8,930 nt of DNA, from positions 1-8,930 of the forward strand of contig JAGOCV010000161.1 of the NCBI GenBank assembly GCA_017998575.1. Reading direction: 5' to 3'. The DNA is from Burkholderiaceae bacterium (GTDB taxonomy: Bacteria > Pseudomonadota > Gammaproteobacteria > Burkholderiales > Burkholderiaceae). The notes below the pieces were generated by a model that was not told where the DNA came from, ran no database searches, and worked only from the letters and a program-made list of their open reading frames with translations. Shown here piece by piece: positions 6,540-8,930 of the stretch; the first letter of the stretch is position 1, and every line of letters begins with the position of its first letter. A program made the translations under genes and the position numbers.

Positions 6540-7286
6540 GTGACACCGGCAGCCGTGGCGTCCGCTGCCGCGCCAGGCGCGTCCCCGGGGGCGGCGTTGC
6601 TGGAGGTTGCCGACCTGTCGTTCATCTGGCCGGGCCAGCCGAGGCCGGCTGTCGAAGTCGCCGCGTTCTCGCTGGGCGAGGGTGAAACTGTTTTTCTGCA
6701 TGGCGAGAGCGGCAGCGGCAAGAGCACGCTGCTCTCGCTGCTGGCCGGCGTGCTGCTGCCCACGCGCGGCCGCATCGCGCTGATGGGCGCCGACTGGCGC
6801 GCGCTCGGCCGCGCCGCGCGCGACCGGCACCGTGTGGATCACGTGGGCTACATCTTCCAGCAGTTCAACCTGCTGCCTTACCTGGGCGTGCTCGACAACG
6901 TGCTGCTGCCGTGCCGCTTCTCGGCGCAGCGGCGCGCGGCGGCCGAAGCCGAGGCCGGTTCGGCGCCCGAGGCTGCGCGTGCATTGCTGCGCGCCATGGG
7001 CCTCGACGAATCGCTGTGGGACCGCGCGGCCGGCCGCCTGTCGGTGGGCCAGCAGCAGCGCGTGGCCGCCGCGCGCGCGCTGATCGGTTCGCCCGCGCTG
7101 GTGATCGCCGACGAGCCCACCTCCGCGCTCGACGAAGACCGCCGCGATGCCTTCGTCGACCTGTTGCTGGCGGCCTGCGAACGGCGCGGCAGCGCCCTGG
7201 TGTTCGTGAGCCACGACCGGCGCCTGGCGCCACGCTTCTCGCGCCAGGTGGCGCTGGCCGGCCTGCGCAACGGAGCCAGTACATGA
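6540..7286 (+). CDS. ABC transporter ATP-binding protein (LolD/MacB type, Zrg-like zinc system)
   Basis: This 248-residue cytoplasmic ATPase powers the permease encoded next. All ABC motifs are present in order: Walker A GESGSGKST (55-63), Q-loop FQQFNLLPYL (106-115), signature LSVGQQQRV (167-175), Walker B LVIADEPTSALD (187-198) and the H-loop His225. The signature reads LSVGQ instead of the canonical LSGGQ. The overall pattern matches the LolD/MacB ATPases that pair with FtsX-like permeases, not ZnuC. The start is GTG, two bases after the zrgA stop. The first 19 residues are Ala-rich and not part of the fold, so a slightly later start (GTG at 6555) is possible. Its last four bases, ATGA, overlap the permease start, implying translational coupling and a fixed stoichiometry. 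The substrate is inferred from neighbours only. Confidence 0.93.
   Translation: MTPAAVASAAAPGASPGAALLEVADLSFIWPGQPRPAVEVAAFSLGEGETVFLHGESGSGKSTLLSLLAGVLLPTRGRIALMGADWRALGRAARDRHRVDHVGYIFQQFNLLPYLGVLDNVLLPCRFSAQRRAAAEAEAGSAPEAARALLRAMGLDESLWDRAAGRLSVGQQQRVAAARALIGSPALVIADEPTSALDEDRRDAFVDLLLAACERRGSALVFVSHDRRLAPRFSRQVALAGLRNGAST
7272..7285 (+). promoter_or_regulatory. Ribosome binding site and coupled start of the permease gene
   Basis: GGAG at 7272-7275 lies seven bases before ATG (7283-7285), which overlaps the ATPase stop as ATGA. This is the clearest Shine-Dalgarno in the metal operon and fixes the permease start. Confidence 0.75.
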
Positions 7287-8545
7287 CCCCGCTGTTCGGC
7301 CTGGCCTGGCGCAGCGCGTGGAACCGGCGCTTCACGCTCGCGCTCACGGTGCTCTCGATCGCGCTGTCGGCCTTCATGCTGCTGGGCGTCGAGCGCCTGC
7401 GCAACGACGTGCGCGACAACTTCACCTCGGCCGTCTCGGGCACCGATCTGGTGGTGGGCGCGCGCACGGGGCAGGTGCAGCTGCTGCTGTACTCGGTGTT
7501 CCGCGTGGGCTCGGCCACGGCCAACATGCGCTGGAGCAGCGTCGAGGCTTTGCAGTCCATGCGCCAGGTGGCGTGGGTCGTGCCGCTGTCGCTGGGCGAT
7601 TCGCACCGGGGCTTTCCGGTGCTGGGCACCACGGCGGGCTACTTCGAACATTTCCGCCATGGCGAAGGCCAGCCGCTGCGGCTGGCGCAGGGCACGCAGG
7701 CGTCGGACCTGTTCGATGCCGTGATCGGCGCCGAGGTGGCCGAGCGACTGGGCTACGCGCCCGGCGCGCGCATCACGCTCTCGCACGGCGCGGGCGAGTT
7801 CGACATGGACAGCCATGCCGACAAGCCCTTCACCGTGCGCGGCGTGCTCGCGCGCACCGGCACGCCGGTGGATCGCACCGTGCACATCAGCCTGGAGGCG
7901 ATGGAGGCGCTGCATGTCGACTGGACGGCTGGCGTGCCGCTGCCGGGCCGGCGCATCGGGCAAGACGCCGTGCGCCAGATGGATCTGCAGCCCAAAGCCG
8001 TCACCGCCGCGATGGTGGGCCTGCACAGCCGCGCGGCCGTGTTCTCGGTGCAGCGCCAGGTCAACAACTTCACGGGCGAGCCGCTGATGGCCATCCTGCC
8101 CGGCGTGGCGCTGGACGAACTCTGGACGCTGGTGGGCGCGGGCGAGCAGGCGCTGCTGCTCATGTCGGCCCTGGTGGCGCTGGTGAGCATGGCCGGCCTG
8201 GTGTCGGTGGTGCTGGCCGGCCTGGGCGAGCGGCGGCGCGAGCTGGCCGTGCTGCGCGCCGTGGGCGCGGGCCCGCGCCACGTGCTGGTGCTGCTCGCGC
8301 TCGAAGGCTTCCTCGTCACGCTGGCCGGGCTGGTGCTGGGCTGCGCGCTGCTGGCCGCCGCCACGCTGGCGGCCGGGCCATGGCTGCAATCGTCGTTCGG
8401 CCTGACGCCGGGCCTGGCCGCGCCCGATGGCGTGCAGCTCATGCTGCTGGGCGGCCTGCTGGCGGCCGGCTGGATCGCGAGCCTGCTGCCGGCCTGGCGT
8501 GCCTATCGCCTGTCGCTGGCCGATGGCCTGTCGCCGCCGGCCTGA
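7283..8545 (+). CDS. FtsX/MacB-type ABC transporter permease (Zrg-like system)
   Basis: A 420-residue inner-membrane protein with the MacB/LolE layout. One transmembrane helix at about 18-36 is followed by a large periplasmic domain of about 250 residues (MacB-PCD-like, including SGTDLVVGARTGQVQ at 52-66). Three more helices follow at about 288-312, 334-362 and 384-404. The cytoplasmic loop after helix 2 carries GERRRELAVLRAVGAGPRHV (315-334), the FtsX-family coupling motif that contacts the ATPase. Relatives (LolCE, MacB, FtsEX) do not move substrate through a membrane pore but transmit ATP-driven motion to the periplasm. A zinc-uptake role, as reported for the Vibrio Zrg system, would therefore be unusual. 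The start overlaps the ATPase stop and has a good ribosome binding site. The function is inferred from ZrgA and the DUF3299 gene on either side. Confidence 0.9.
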   Translation: MTPLFGLAWRSAWNRRFTLALTVLSIALSAFMLLGVERLRNDVRDNFTSAVSGTDLVVGARTGQVQLLLYSVFRVGSATANMRWSSVEALQSMRQVAWVVPLSLGDSHRGFPVLGTTAGYFEHFRHGEGQPLRLAQGTQASDLFDAVIGAEVAERLGYAPGARITLSHGAGEFDMDSHADKPFTVRGVLARTGTPVDRTVHISLEAMEALHVDWTAGVPLPGRRIGQDAVRQMDLQPKAVTAAMVGLHSRAAVFSVQRQVNNFTGEPLMAILPGVALDELWTLVGAGEQALLLMSALVALVSMAGLVSVVLAGLGERRRELAVLRAVGAGPRHVLVLLALEGFLVTLAGLVLGCALLAAATLAAGPWLQSSFGLTPGLAAPDGVQLMLLGGLLAAGWIASLLPAWRAYRLSLADGLSPPA

Positions 8546-8602
8546 ACGCGGCCGCCCATCCATCCGCCAGAAACTTTCATGCGGCCTGCCGCTCTGTCCA
8601 CC

Positions 8603-8930
8603 ATGACTTCCACTTCGCGTCTTCTCCCGCGCCGTCGCCTGTTGCAGGGGGCCGTCGCCCTGCTGGCCGGCGCGGCGCTGCCAGCGGCATGGGCTCAGGG
8701 CAAGTCGCGCGACATCTCGTGGGACGACCTCGTGCCGCAGGGCTGGGATCCGACGGCCTCGTTCCTCGACCTCAAGGGCGCCGAGAACCTGCCCGATACC
8801 GATCCGCGCGCGCAGAAGCTGCTCGAACGCATCCGCGAGGTGTGGGACAACGCGCCCGTGGTTCAGCAGCTCGAAGGGCGGCAGGGCCGCATCGCCGGCT
8901 ACCTGGTTCCGCCGGAACCGGGCCAGGACG
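8603..8930 (+). CDS. Exported DUF3299-family protein, 3' partial
   Basis: The frame is open to the end of the window; 109 residues are visible. It begins with an export signal of twin-arginine type: PRRRLLQ at 9-15, a hydrophobic stretch of Ala, Leu and Gly at about 16-29, and an AWA-Q cleavage site near residue 31. The mature part starts with DISWDDLVPQGWDP, the opening of DUF3299, a small periplasmic or lipoprotein family found beside ZrgA-type genes. It then has a helical segment with VVQQLEGRQGRIAGYLVP. There is no lipobox Cys, so this copy should be soluble. An in-frame ATG at 8579 is an alternative start that adds eight residues. Neither start has a clear ribosome binding site. The 57 bases after the permease stop show no promoter or terminator, so it is probably the fourth gene of the operon. 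Its biochemical role is unknown to me. Confidence 0.8.
   Translation, partial: MTSTSRLLPRRRLLQGAVALLAGAALPAAWAQGKSRDISWDDLVPQGWDPTASFLDLKGAENLPDTDPRAQKLLERIREVWDNAPVVQQLEGRQGRIAGYLVPPEPGQD

Noticed and set aside
6878..8563. 561-residue minus-strand open frame opposite the permease
   Set aside because: The composition (Gln, Arg, Ala, His) is typical of the antisense of a GC-rich gene, and the plus strand holds a convincing permease with a start, ribosome binding site and motifs.

Overview
The window is uniformly GC-rich, tightly packed DNA, and every convincing gene lies on the plus strand. The protein types, the very high GC at third codon positions and the gene neighbourhoods fit a betaproteobacterium of the Burkholderiales, probably Comamonadaceae. 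That placement is inferred from general resemblance, not from a search.

Left half (1-5027): glycogen and trehalose metabolism. One reading frame, open from the first base, encodes the C-terminal end of an amylomaltase (MalQ) joined by an Ala/Pro-rich linker to a complete maltooligosyltrehalose synthase (TreY). It runs directly into glycogen synthase (glgA), whose only well-placed start is a CTG codon overlapping the treY stop. The set implies that ADP-glucose is built into alpha-1,4-glucan by GlgA, short chains are reshuffled by MalQ, and chain ends are isomerised by TreY towards trehalose. The TreZ that would release trehalose is expected upstream, outside the window.

Right half (5125-8930): a zinc-type metal locus. 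A Fur-family regulator (probably Zur) is followed by a 375-base non-coding stretch. This stretch holds a strong pair of inverted repeat units and a Fur-box-like site merged with a -10 element. Then come four tightly spaced genes: a secreted His-rich ZrgA/DUF2796 protein, an ABC ATPase, an FtsX/MacB-type permease, and the start of an exported DUF3299 protein with a Tat-like signal. The set resembles the Zrg zinc-uptake system described in Vibrio. It is unusual as a metal importer because the permease is of the FtsX/MacB type rather than a ZnuB-type channel.

Most worth a second look: the Zrg-like locus with its adjacent regulator, the possible leaderless GTG start under a Fur-like operator, the inverted repeat pair with restructured central palindromes, the CTG start of glgA, and the MalQ-TreY fusion. 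No RNA genes, CRISPR arrays, insertion sequences or phage genes were seen.
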